Shown one piece after another: positions 34,662 through 46,000 of a DNA stretch of 64,000 nucleotides. This stretch comes from Patiria miniata (taxonomy: Eukaryota; Echinodermata; Asteroidea; Valvatida; Asterinidae), in the NCBI RefSeq assembly GCF_015706575.1, contig NW_024037058.1, positions 5,015,754 to 5,079,753 of the forward strand, in the 5' to 3' direction. The notes beneath the pieces are model-generated. The model did no database searches, had not been told where the DNA came from, and saw only the letters and a list, made by a program, of their open reading frames with translations. The position numbers were made by a program, and so were the translations under genes. Each line of letters opens with the position of its first letter. The first letter of the stretch is position 1.

Positions 34662-35239
34662 TGTCACGGTCTCACTTCTCCGGCGTGCTAGCTTCTCCGG
34701 GTTGATTCGGCGGATAATTGAGCACGTTACAGTGCACGTTACATGAGCACGATTCATGCTCATGTGTCCGCTGTGCTTACTTTTCCTAGGGCTGTTTTCT
34801 GAAGTCTATTAAGCCCATTAATAACACAGTGAGGGACACCCAAGAATGTGTTATGTAACACTTCCTGTGGGTCAAGTCATTCCATGGTCTTGCAAGCATT
34901 CTGATTTGTGTTCCCAGCGTCATGCATGTGTGTGTATGCATGGAGGAATAATTAAGAACGAACTCCTTGGTCCGTGTTCCTTGCTCGTTCGTGGTCCATT
35001 TTGTCCTTATTTTTGCAACCACGGCTTAAAATAAATGTGCATTTCAAATTCAAGTGCGCGCCACGAAAATTCAATGCATACAAATATCTTACGTACACAT
35101 CTTACGTACAGCCCCGAAAAACTCAGCACACTAAATACAGTGACGAAAATGTACACTACTGCGCAATTGTGTGCATGCGTGTTGAAGCGAAATTTCCCTT
35201 TTGGAGAAGCTAGCACGCCGGAGAAGTGAGACCGTGACA
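34662..35239. mobile_element. MITE in phospholipase copy B exon 1, 578 bp, 37 bp perfect inverted repeats
   Basis: The element starts TGTCACGGTCTCACTTCTCC and ends with its exact complement; the perfect match extends 37 bp. It is flanked by CCGG on both sides (34658-34661 and 35240-35243). Copy A has a single CCGG at the same place, which proves both the insertion and the 4 bp duplication. No transposase. The superfamily is not decided; a 4 bp duplication narrows it to few groups. Confidence 0.9.
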
Positions 35240-35612
35240 CCGGGCTTGGACCGTACCAACGCGCACCGGGGACGTCCGGGGAGCGACGGGGGGAATCGAC
35301 GCGGAACGCCCGCGGAGATTCGGCAGGGACCCCGCAACTGGTCGAGTCCGAGCGGATCAACGTCCGCGGTTACGACCAGAGGCTGGTCCACGGCACTAGG
35401 AGCAAGCGGGCAGCTTTCATCGTGGACGGTACAGTGTGGTGCGGGGTTGGAGACACTGCTGATAACTACACCGACCTCGGTGTTCACCGAGAGACCGACA
35501 TTTGCTGCCGGGACCACGACCACTGCCCTGAAAAGATCGCCGGCTTATCGTGGGGATACGGACTGTTCAACTTTGTTCCTTACACCGTCAACTTGTGCAG
35601 TTGCGATGAAAG

Positions 35613-36773
35613 GTAAATCATTAGTCCTCCCGAATCCTCACAAGTCCATCACATGTCTTTACTAGTCCACTGCAAGTTCTTCAGTCTCAAATTTAGTCAT
35701 AATATATTCAAATGAGAAACCATTCATTTACTTTATTTGTTGACCGAACTTGTACTCAACTACAAAATTGCTTACGAGACCGATTATCTGAGAAACTTTC
35801 TCAGGTTTGCCACCTTTACACACCATCAGGTAATTTCTATTCTATCACTCGTAAAGTAAAGTTTGTGCATTGTTGCAATGCTTTGTGTAATATTTATGTG
35901 ACACACAACGTGTATCGTACATTGAAATAAAACGACAGGAAAAACGTATGCGTACACCGTCCAGCGCATGACTCCGTCGTGTCCGATGTAGACAACCGGG
36001 CTTTTTTTACGTCTTTTCTCGGGAGCGGTGAGACATTGGGTTGGTTTCCTTTCTACCAGATGTTTCAAGGAGGATAAGTAAACATTACTATCCAAAGCAT
36101 GAAATGTTCGGGGATTTCAGGACGCAGTGCCACTTTAACACGCGCAGCTACACGTGTCGAGTACGAGTATGTAATAGTTCGAAGTTCGTGGTCGTTTTCG
36201 AAATTATGTCGGTGCCAACGGCAAAAACCAATGCTGGAGGTCGACCTATCAAGACTATCAGGAACAGTCTTAGGACAAATAGCATTTTTTTTTCTTTTCT
36301 AAATACTTAGATAAAATACAATAATCAAAATAATATTTCTAAAATATAGATATGGATTATTAGAATCTTTTTTTTTATATCTTGGAATTTATTGCAAATT
36401 CCAGTCAGAATAAGGAACAACATAGCTATTGAAATATTCACATATTATTTATAAAAATATCTTCGCTCGTACCCCCCCCCCCCCCCCCCCCCCCCGCCCT
36501 GCAAACAGGACGCTGGTAAGGGCTGACGTCATTCAAGCTCTCATTGGATAGATTTTGCGTGAGGCGGGGGTACGAGTGAAAAAAAAATATCCTGCGGCAA
36601 CATCGTCAGAACAACATAAACTAGGCCTTCATAGTATTACTGTCTGAAGAATTCAAAACTTAACGCATTCAGATAATTTGAAAAAAAATAACTGTAAGGA
36701 AAATGAAAATTACCTGTGATATCATTTTTGAATAACTTCGTCTCATTCTCTTCTCTCTTTTTTTGCGTCCCAG
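35613..36773 (+). other. Intron of phospholipase copy B
   Basis: Aligned with the copy A intron; GT and CAG borders are kept. It contains the 36462-36579 insertion. Confidence 0.65.
36462..36579. mobile_element. Short insertion (~118 bp) in duplicate B intron
   Basis: Ends TTCGCTCGTACCCC and GGGGGTACGAGTGAA are inverted repeats around a C run, the block CGCCCTGCAAACAGGACGC and TGACGTCA. The matching site in copy A (about 31672) is empty. AAAATATC occurs on both sides and may be the target duplication. Same terminal block as the element at 27162-27764. Confidence 0.75.
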
Positions 36774-39699
36774 TTTCCGCCTGTGTCTTCGAGCAGCCGA
36801 CACCACCGTTGCGACCGAGGTGGGCCAGTTCTTTTTCGACACTCTCCGCCCTTCATGCTTCGAGTTATCGGACGAGCTGACCGCGCGATGCGTGCGGCGA
36901 TACTGGTACGGTCTCTGCCGGGAGTACGGGCCACTGGAGCGGACGGCGGTGGTGGGCACGAACAGACACTTCAACGGCGAGCAGTACGACGACTAATTCA
37001 CCGGCTCGGGAATAAAAACCGGGGTTAACATGTTATGTAGCTTGTTAGTACATGTCACCGATCCACTTCTAAGCCCCGCCCTTCGATGTTTTGACCACTC
37101 ACGGCTCTTATTTATGTACATGTGCACATCTGCATATGACGTGCGCGTCTAGAACGCGCAGTGTGGGATTGGAGAGGTGCCTTCTGTTGGACACGTGAGA
37201 GGGCGGGGCCTAATGGATCCGTCATTATTTCATACTTTCGAATATTAATAGCCTAGCCGTAACACAATGAATTTGTATTGTACATTAACAAGAACACATG
37301 TACCAAATACAATACCACCCACCGCTATTCATTATTTGTATGGAGAGAAACAAAATCAACTAATAGAACTATTCGGCAAAGATACGTACGAGTTCAACCA
37401 AATAATGTCATCATGAAGAGCGCCACTTAGTGTCAGATGGTGTCCAGTCCAATATTGTGGGTGAACAGCGTCCCCTATCATATGGTGGTTATCATCATGC
37501 AAAGAATGTTGCATCCTGACGCCACTTTTTTTCCATTATGTATCATGTCAATGAAGGCCTTACATCGCAAAAATGTTGAAAAGACATAAATCAGGGACTG
37601 AGAAACATTTCCAATTTTGTAAGGAAATACTTTATGACTCCGATCCATGTTCATGACTCTCCATAAACTTTGTACACAACCAAAGAAGTGGCGTCTGGAT
37701 ACTACATTCATGCATCATCATTAATCATGTACTCAAAAAATACATGTACATAATACATAAATTTACTCTCTTCTTTAATTCAAATTCATTCTCAGATTTA
37801 CCACAAAATATAACTTCTCTTCTGTTTCCTAAGTAAGCTACTGACCATCAACGTAGGCGAGATAATGAGGGAAGGGAAAAGTTACAACTCACAAAATTTC
37901 CAAGATTTGGGGGAATATTTCTCAAGATTCGAAATTCCTTTTATAAGCAAACCATGCAAAGAGTAGTTGGGTGGGGGCATGGTAGGGGAAGGAGGGGAGG
38001 GGTTATTGTCCAAAAAAGTTATAATTTTTTGGATGAAGGGTCTGAGAATTAAAACTTTGAAGCGATCCAAAGAAGAGTGTTCTGTGTTGAACAAATACAG
38101 TAGTTGAACCCTAACAATTGGCAGCCATTGGATAGTCTAAACAGACTGCACAGATACACATGTACATAATACAAGTAAAACATTAAAAGAATAATCATAT
38201 TTACAAATTCATTTTTCAAGTTCAAGTTTAGTAATTGTTAATTTAATATCAATGATACACAGGTGGTAATCGACTTTTGTTTTTATATCGTTAACTATTT
38301 TAGTAAAAGAGAAAACAAAAATACATAAAAATCACTTGTCATTGAACTAAGGGTTTACCTTTCCTTTTTTGTTTATTAATTAAAAAGCAGACGCCATGTT
38401 GCTGGCCTTTTTATATGTTTCAAATCATTAATGAAGTCTTGGTGCTAGACCTCTTGACGCAACATTGTTCTTTTTGCTGATTACCAAAACCCCCCAGAAT
38501 GACTGGCCTGTCCATAGACTCCATAGTGACGGTATGCATAAGAATAGCCAAAGCCACCGATTATAAAACCCATTTTCGACATGGCTTTAGTAGTCTTTGT
38601 CGGAGACTGAATTTGGATGTTATTCCCCTGATACAGCCAGTCAAGTACATGTAGTAAAGCTTGAATCACATCCAGCCTTGGGAATTTTGGCAGTGCTACC
38701 CGAAAATTCCCAGCATACACCACATGCTCTGTATTCAAGCTAACGCACACGTGTGAGGTATGCTCTGAATTTCCTGGGTAGCGCTGCCAAAGTTCCCCGC
38801 ACTTGTCAGAGACCGGCTGCTTTAGGGGAAAAAAGTGTCAGCCTTGAGCCAAGTCTACTGTGGTTTCAGAGTTTGGACCCTGTCTTGTACCAAGACTTCA
38901 TCCAATGTGTTTCTCTGTTTACAGACAAAGGTACCAGGGGTAACTGACCATTTAAAAGACTACATAAGTACTGGTTTCTTAAAAACATCACAAAGGTTCA
39001 CATCTAGAAATGGCTAGCCATTTAGAACTATCGTCCTGATCTCTCAAGAGCAGGAAAGGAGGAAAAAACAACTCATTCAGCGTCTACACGACTCTCTTAA
39101 TAAAAAACAAAACCTCACAAATCTAGGCCGCGTTGACAATGTCCCATTCCTAAACATTAAAAACAACCAATCTTAAAATTGTGTTTTTGTTTGTTTCTTA
39201 ATGGCATTAATGCCTGCAACATTCATATCTCAGTGCTACTTCTTCACAATTGTTCGCAAAAATTCAATCGTAAACTTGCAGTCAAAATTCATTCAACAAA
39301 AAGTCTGAATGCACAAACAGAAATTTTTTAAAAAGCAGGTATTGTTGGGAAATTTCATTCGCGAATCAACAGAATTTTTAGGTTGAACTCGAAGAAACCA
39401 CTAGTCGATCAGAATTTTTCAAAATGACTGATGACAAATTTAGCAACTTCTTGCACTCGACGAGATTGTTAAACATTTCGCATTTTGTTATGTCCCCATA
39501 ACAGCTTGTTTCAACTTCAGTGTGCAAACTCAGCTCAACTCAAGTTTTAAACTAACGATTCAACGATTAAAATATTGGGGTCTTCCAAACAAATGGATTT
39601 CAAATAATGTGATAATGCCAACACATGGAATTTAGGAGAATCCACACTTTAAAATCCATTTACATCGCCACTTTCGGTTAAAACCCAAAAGTTTAGTTC

Positions 39700-39830
39700 A
39701 ATTGGGCAGATGACAATGACAATGAAATCAATTGGGCATATGACAATGACAATGAAATCAATTGGGCATATGACAATGAAAATGAAATCAATTAGGCATA
39801 TGACAATGAAAATGAAACTGTATGAGTAAC
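39700..39830. repeat. Short tandem repeat, ~31 bp unit, four copies
   Basis: 'caattgggcatatgacaatg' followed by 'acaatgaaat' is repeated four times with one or two changes. Confidence 0.85.
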
Positions 39831-42679
39831 ACTACAAGTAATGTAGGGTGTAGGGCGTCTCAAAAAAATGTAGCAGTCAATCCCTAAATATTAAAAATAC
39901 TAACACTCTCTTTTTGCAAAACTTATCTATAGAGTCTGAAGGTGTAGTAAATACTCTACACAATGGTCTTTATCCCATCTCAATTGGACACCCCAGTCCA
40001 GAAATACAGCTAATTAAATGAAAGGACTTGAATTCCAAGTTGGGCCACTTCGTATCCAATGAAAGGCATTCACATACCAAGGTGAAGAAAGTGGTCCAAA
40101 CAGAATTGGACAGTCTTTACAAGCTTTGCCGTAACTTTTAAACAGAAGGCCCAAATCACACAGAACAAAAATCCTGTCAAGGGTAAAGAAACACTATCAT
40201 CTCGTGGTAACATTTTTGTACAAGAAACAATTCAGTTTCTTCAGAAAAAAAATGTTGTTTTGCCTGCTACTTTTTTTTTTACGACACCCATCGATAATGG
40301 CAAATTTTTCTTTTTCGCTATAACACAATTTAGAGTCAAAGATCTATTAAGCTCCACCCAATAACGTTTCGACCAATCACAGCCGTGCGCAGTGGGCGGG
40401 GCTTATTGGACTGTTCCATTTACTTCCGGTGTAAGGAGTACTTCAAATTAAACTTTTCTGTGACTGATTAGAATATTCATGGTGACAGTTACACTGGAGT
40501 AACAATTGTAATACTGCAGAATTCCTAGTCAGCATTAATTTATGCAATGACCTGTGACCTTGACACGCCCACAGAGAGGGAAAGAAACCCTCACAGACTG
40601 TGACACTTGAGCTACGCCCATCACATGCTAGTCAAATAAAAAAAAACCTACAAGTACGTGGTTACAAAAAAAACATGAGTGGTGAGAGAAATCAGATATT
40701 TCAAAATCCGGTTATGCAATTTGTTTCCAAACTGAGTAAACGGTTATCCAATTTCACCGGAAGCTTTCATCAAGCTCATAGTCATACCAACAAAAAAAGT
40801 GACGAGTGAGGTGCCGCATGAAATGCCCTCCACAATAACTGGGTATAGTTTGCAGGATTCAATGACCGCTGAACCTTTACAAAAACACTCCAGAGGCTAT
40901 TCTTAAATGAAAAAGACCGCCAGCGAGTGAATGCAGTTGCTATCACAGAACATGGAGCAAATCAGGGGACGTACCAGTTGTTGTATTTTAACTTTTGTCA
41001 CACAAAAATGGAAGATAATATTTTGTGAAGGTTGTTTTCGAACATCAGGGTTCTGCAAAATTCCAAACCGAATAACTGATTTCAAACCAAATTTTAAAAG
41101 ATCAGAGTTTTAAACCCAAAACTACCCCCCCCCCAGTTTTTCATGACTTCTTATACTTCCCATACATAATGCAGCTTTTTGAGTTAAATTTGGCAGATTC
41201 GGGGTTCAATTCTCACACACTTCTAACTTTTTTGTTGGGAACTATATTTCTAAAAAATAAAATTGAAAAAAAAAAAAAAAAAATAGCAGCACACAATACT
41301 GAATTTTAGCTCTATAAAAAACTGTAATGATATCCTGGTAAAAAAACCGTAAATGTGGTAGGATCACCACGTAATAGGGGAAGAGGAGTTTCCAACGAAT
41401 AGGACCCTAAATCTTTCCAAAATTTCACTTCCTCATTTTTAGGTGTGGCACTCCATAGCTCTAATTTTCGCGTTCATGAATCCACAGATATCACTTTTAT
41501 TCAAAACTAACAAGATTAATTTTAAAGTCCAAGAGAGAAATTGAAAAGTTTCTCTGTCAATTAAAAAAAAATAAAATTAAAATTGGTTTTGTTTTCCTGC
41601 CAGAACACACCTTACCTTAGTATCGACCATCAACGACATACATAACAAGTTTAAGAAAACTGCTGCACACATTGTAGTCTTGGCTGAAGACGGAATTTGT
41701 TTCATTTTTCTACAGTTCGTCCCCGATAATTACACTAAAAAGCCTTTATGACAGTAGAGGTCATTATCAACAAGATGGACCAAAGCTAGTCTTGGGAATG
41801 TCGGCAGTGCTACCCAGGAAAATCTGAGCACACCTCCAATACATGAGCGCATGAGGAATGCTTGGGATTTTTCTGGATAGCATTGCCTAATTTCCCAAGA
41901 TTTGATTTGATCCCTCTTGTTCATAGCCATCTCTACCACTGCAACGGCTTTACCACACTTTTCAGGAAACGGCTGCATGAGACTAAAAAAACAAAGACAA
42001 ATCCAGCCTTATACAAAGACTACACACATTCTTTAAAATATCGCAAGTTTGACCTAACGATCCCCATCCAATCAAACTCCAACACCAGGGTTTGTTGGAA
42101 TCTGTTAGGATGAGTACTGTACTAGTACACTGATTATGCTTTACAGAAACAGAAAACTGTTTATGTGCACATAAAACCTAACTATGTTTCAACTACTTCT
42201 CCAAATTTACCATTTTTTGTTCGGTCCAAATTTATTGTGTTGGAATTTGTAAGGATGAGGAAGGTTCCTTTTAAATCAACCTAGGGGTTAGGGTGAACGT
42301 GTGACCACAACAAGCAGTAGAATACAAGTTAATAAAATAAAAATCAACAAAATGAAGTTACTACAACAATTCTTTTTTCTGTTATAAATTACATTTGAAT
42401 TGTGGTCTACCTAGGAAATTAACATATCTTTGGAAAGGATAAATGTAATTTACTGAAATCTGAAAAAGTAGTTAATTTTCTGGGTACTCACTCTAAAAAT
42501 TACAAGTTTGTTTTTTTTGGTAATCACACTATTTTTTTTAAAGATGTATGTCAATTTGATGTGCAAACAAAGTCATCTTCTTATGAAAAATTCCTCATAT
42601 TCATTGGTAAAATAATTTTAGGATTTTTTTTTTTACATAGGAATTCATTTTGTCAGTTGTCAGTTTGTCTTATCATACG

Positions 42680-42950
42680 AAATCACTGATTGGTTGGTTG
42701 TCCTTTGGCTTTATTGTACAGAGTCTCTGATTGGTTGGTGTCTAGGGATGGCAGTGTATGGAGTCATTTCATTGGTTCTTGTCCTAGAATGGTGTTATTG
42801 TACATGTTCACTGATTGGTTAATCATCATGGGGTTGTCTTTGTACAAAGTCAATCATTGGTCAGTTGTCCAGGGGGATTGCAGTACAAGGTCTCTGATTG
42901 GTTGATTCTCCCTAGCTGTTTAGTTGGAGGTCACCGATTGGTTGCTGTCG
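42680..42950. repeat. Minisatellite with ATTGG every ~35-60 bp (3' flank of PPP4C)
   Basis: Units contain 'ctgattggttgg', then a 'gtcct..gg' phrase and 'ttgtaca..gt'. ATTGG (CCAAT on the PPP4C strand) recurs seven or eight times. The same unit type forms the larger array at 50325-50910 in PPP4C intron 2. Confidence 0.75.
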
Positions 42951-43047
42951 AGACACTATAGAGTTCTAATCGACCAGTGATCAAGTGGTGTCATACCTCG
43001 TAGGGTTCCCCGTGTTCTGTGCTGTGTCAACTGTCTATGTAAGGCCC

Positions 43048-46000
43048 TTATAAAAAATAGTCTGGTACTGGCTTCTTGGCTGGCATCCCTCTTATCTCCT
43101 GTTCAGGGAAACACAGCAAAAAAATTCAGGCTTGTAAATTTTTTTAAAAGTCGTCACAAAACTGACAAAATCGGTTGTTGGAAATTGATGGATATCAACA
43201 ATCTCAATTGGAGCATCAATGGTAATGATGAGGAAGTACTTGTAACAAAAGCAATCAAATACCAACAAATTCAGCTGAATTATGGGCATCTGTGGCTTTA
43301 AGAAGGTCATGCACGGTCTAATACATGTAGTTCTGAACCAAAATGAATCAATACAAACTCAGAAAACAACTGTTTACGTTTGATGAATTTCCACAAAGTC
43401 TTAAGCTGGTACCAAACACCACACTGACAATGGTATAATACCTAAGCAAATAGTCCTGAACCCAACAAAAACCAACAAACAAAGGGACAGGCTTTCAATG
43501 GCTAAGCCGACTCAAAAAAAAGTGCTGGATCCATCATAATCAAACAAAATCCACAACTTGATTCTGATAATGGTATACTGAACATGCAACAGTCCCGAAT
43601 CAATCAAAAGCAATATGTACAATCAAGCAATGTGATCAGACTGGTTTCGAGGGTCAGGAACACTTGTTATCAATGGTCAAGATGGTAAAGTGCTATAAGC
43701 CATCAGTGCTGGATCCATTATAATCCAACAAAAATCAAATACTCAATTCCGATAATATGGCTTACTGAACATGCAACAGTCCTGAATCAATCAAAAGCAA
43801 TACAAACTTTAATCTGACTGGTTTCCAGGGTCGCAACAATCAGTGTCAATGGCCGGATCCATCATAACCCAACAAAATCTTGCAAATTGCTTTGATTGGT
43901 TTTTAGGGGGCATGTTGGATTTTGATGGAATGCTCACCTGTGGGGCTGCCTCGAATATTGTGAAGTCTCTTTGGAGGTGCTCGTCTAGTTCCAGAATTGC
44001 CGCTACGTTGCCGCATCTGAAACAAGTGAGATACCACATGAGCAGGAAAAGAAGCTCATAAATAACATGTTGGCCAAAAACAAAAACAAAATCAACAAAA
44101 ATACTGAACGCAACTATTTGCTGTACCCGTGCTAAAGGTGTTTCAGATTTTGATCCGACCAACTGATTCCAGCAAGCTCAGTGGTGTATTTAACATTCCC
44201 AAATCCTCCAAAATCCTCTTTGCAAAATGGAGGATTTTGCAAGAATGAGGCCTATCTGGCCAAAACGTGTGGCTGATTTTGGAGGATGCACTATGTCAAG
44301 GTCTTGGGCCGGACCTGGTGTTGTTTATGCTCAGCCGTGCATACATTTAAGCCTAGATTATACTCGAAATCCTCCGCACTGCTCCAGGATGTCACTGGCT
44401 CTGCCTCAACATATTGACACCGATTGCTGGAGAATTTTTCAAGATTGAGGTTGTGGTCACCCCTCCAAGGACCACATTCAAGAAATAAGGGATGATTTTG
44501 GAGGATTGAGGCCGTGTGCAATTTCTAAATGGAGGAAGTTTGAGGATTTTGCAGGATTGAGGTTGCATCGGAGCAAAAATGCCTACAGAGTTAGGGTTAA
44601 ACCAAAAAGGTTGTGTTAGTATTTCATACAGTTCGATGAATAAATATTTGCCCAAAGTATATTTTGTTGTAACGGTCATACTCAGTTCAAGGGGGCCTCA
44701 CCTATAGCAGTAGTTGGGTGCGGACCACACTGTCAGCACGGTCTCGTTGAAGTGCCACTTGTAGCCCTCGATGACCAGTTGATGCGCCCGGCAGATCATG
44801 TCGATGTTGTTGACTGTGTTGAACTGCTGCACCACGTCGCTGCCGAAGAGGTAGCCGGCGCCCCGCGGACTGACCCCCCAGCCTTGGGTATCTGAGTGTG
44901 GTCACAGATATGGTCACCAGGGAAGCATGTGAGAGTTCATAATTGTGTTTTTAGACATTAAAGCCAGAGTCCATCATTTGCAGCTATCCAAAAAGTAACT
45001 GGCGTAATTACTGTTGAAAAACATACTTGGTTGAAAGATAGTAAGGGGATTAAACTCCCTGCGAAATTATTCTTTCTGGCAAGCTGTCATTTTGAAGAAA
45101 TCAACAAAAGAAGGCCTTTCCAACAGTGCATCTTAAGAAGCACCGTTGGAAATTTTCGTTAGTAGTTCGTTTTTTTCATTCGGCGAAGCGCGCAGGCGTT
45201 GACACGACGCACACGCGCACGTGGTTGCTATAATTCGTCGGATGGGTGTGCCACATCGCGTAGCTGCAATCGGCAGTGAGAACGTGTCTCGGACGCTGAA
45301 TTCAAGCCCAATTCAAAACATGATTCAGCAACTTTTGATTTGAAATCGAGATCCTAGAATGTTGTTTTTCTCGAAATATACAGCTGAAGCTGAGCTGAAA
45401 CTTCATCAGGTTAGTTGTTCAGCACCCTTCTTTAGATTTTGAGCACTTTTGTTGCTTCAAACGAACAAAATGCACAAATTACAAATGATGGGCTATACCT
45501 TTAAGGAGTACTGTGCTCAATCGTACAGTAACGTAGATTTTAGTTTAAACCGCGTCAGGGGACATGGAATGCTTGTGTCCATGGGCAATACACTTTACCA
45601 TAATCAATTCTCTTATGGCCCGTTGCATCAAGTGCCAGTGATTGCGATTTGCATGCTTACCCTGCACTTCCATCCTAGGGGACACAGTTGAAAGTGCTTG
45701 TGTCCCTTAGCAATACATTTTACCATGAAATACTTCTCTCATTGACCATTGTACACAGTGGTAGCGATTGTGAGTTGCATGCTTACCCTAAACATATACT
45801 ACAATCCAAGGGGTCACTTTTTGAAGTGCTTGTGTCCCTTAGCAAGACATTTTGCCATAATTTACTTTTATTGTCTGCCGTATACAGTGGTAGTTAATGT
45901 GAGCTGCATGCTTACCCTAAACATGCACTACCATCATTGGGTCACAATCAAAAGTGCTTGTGTCCCTTAGCAAGACATTTTACCATAATTTACTTTCCTC

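Larger units (their letters stand above)
34580..36996 (+). pseudogene. Group III phospholipase A2, copy B, interrupted by a transposon
   Basis: The signal peptide and first ~27 codons (from ATG 34580) match copy A, then a 578 bp element (34662-35239) interrupts exon 1 and brings an in-frame stop (TGA just after 34700). Beyond the element, the region before the catalytic domain carries a net 5 bp gain relative to copy A, so the catalytic frame (through 35612) no longer matches that of the signal peptide. In the catalytic frame a stop lies in the element's right inverted repeat at about 35227. The calcium loop, CCRDHD, donor, acceptor (exon 2 from 36774) and C-terminal domain are otherwise intact, ending at 36996. 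An AATAAA follows at 37011. As read, no secreted enzyme can be made by the ancestral splice pattern. Use of a new splice site or start cannot be excluded without transcripts. Confidence 0.8.
34280..38570 (+). repeat. Tandem segmental duplication, copy B (~4.3 kb)
   Basis: Collinear with copy A. It carries three differences of note: a 578 bp element in exon 1 of the phospholipase, an insertion of about 118 bp in the intron (36462-36579), and no Glu-Glu-Tyr coding repeat. The right edge is recognised where 'ccatagactccatagtgacggtat' and 'agaatagccaaagcca', which begin copy B at about 34207, reappear at 38516-38570. Confidence 0.85.
38571..43047. other. Gene-poor interval between the duplication and PPP4C
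   Basis: About 4.5 kb with no recognised gene. It includes a 31 bp tandem repeat at 39700-39830. At 40360-40435 two ATTGG/CCAAT pairs lie around a GGGCGGGG box, promoter-like but without a gene to attach it to. Fragments at 38660-38720, 41780-41830 and 42055-42290 have relatives elsewhere in the window. A CCAAT-rich minisatellite begins at about 42680. Confidence 0.4.

Noticed and set aside
40360-40435. CCAAT and GC boxes suggesting a promoter
   Set aside because: The motifs are real, but no exon or transcript start can be linked to them, and ATTGG-rich repeats are common in this part of the window.
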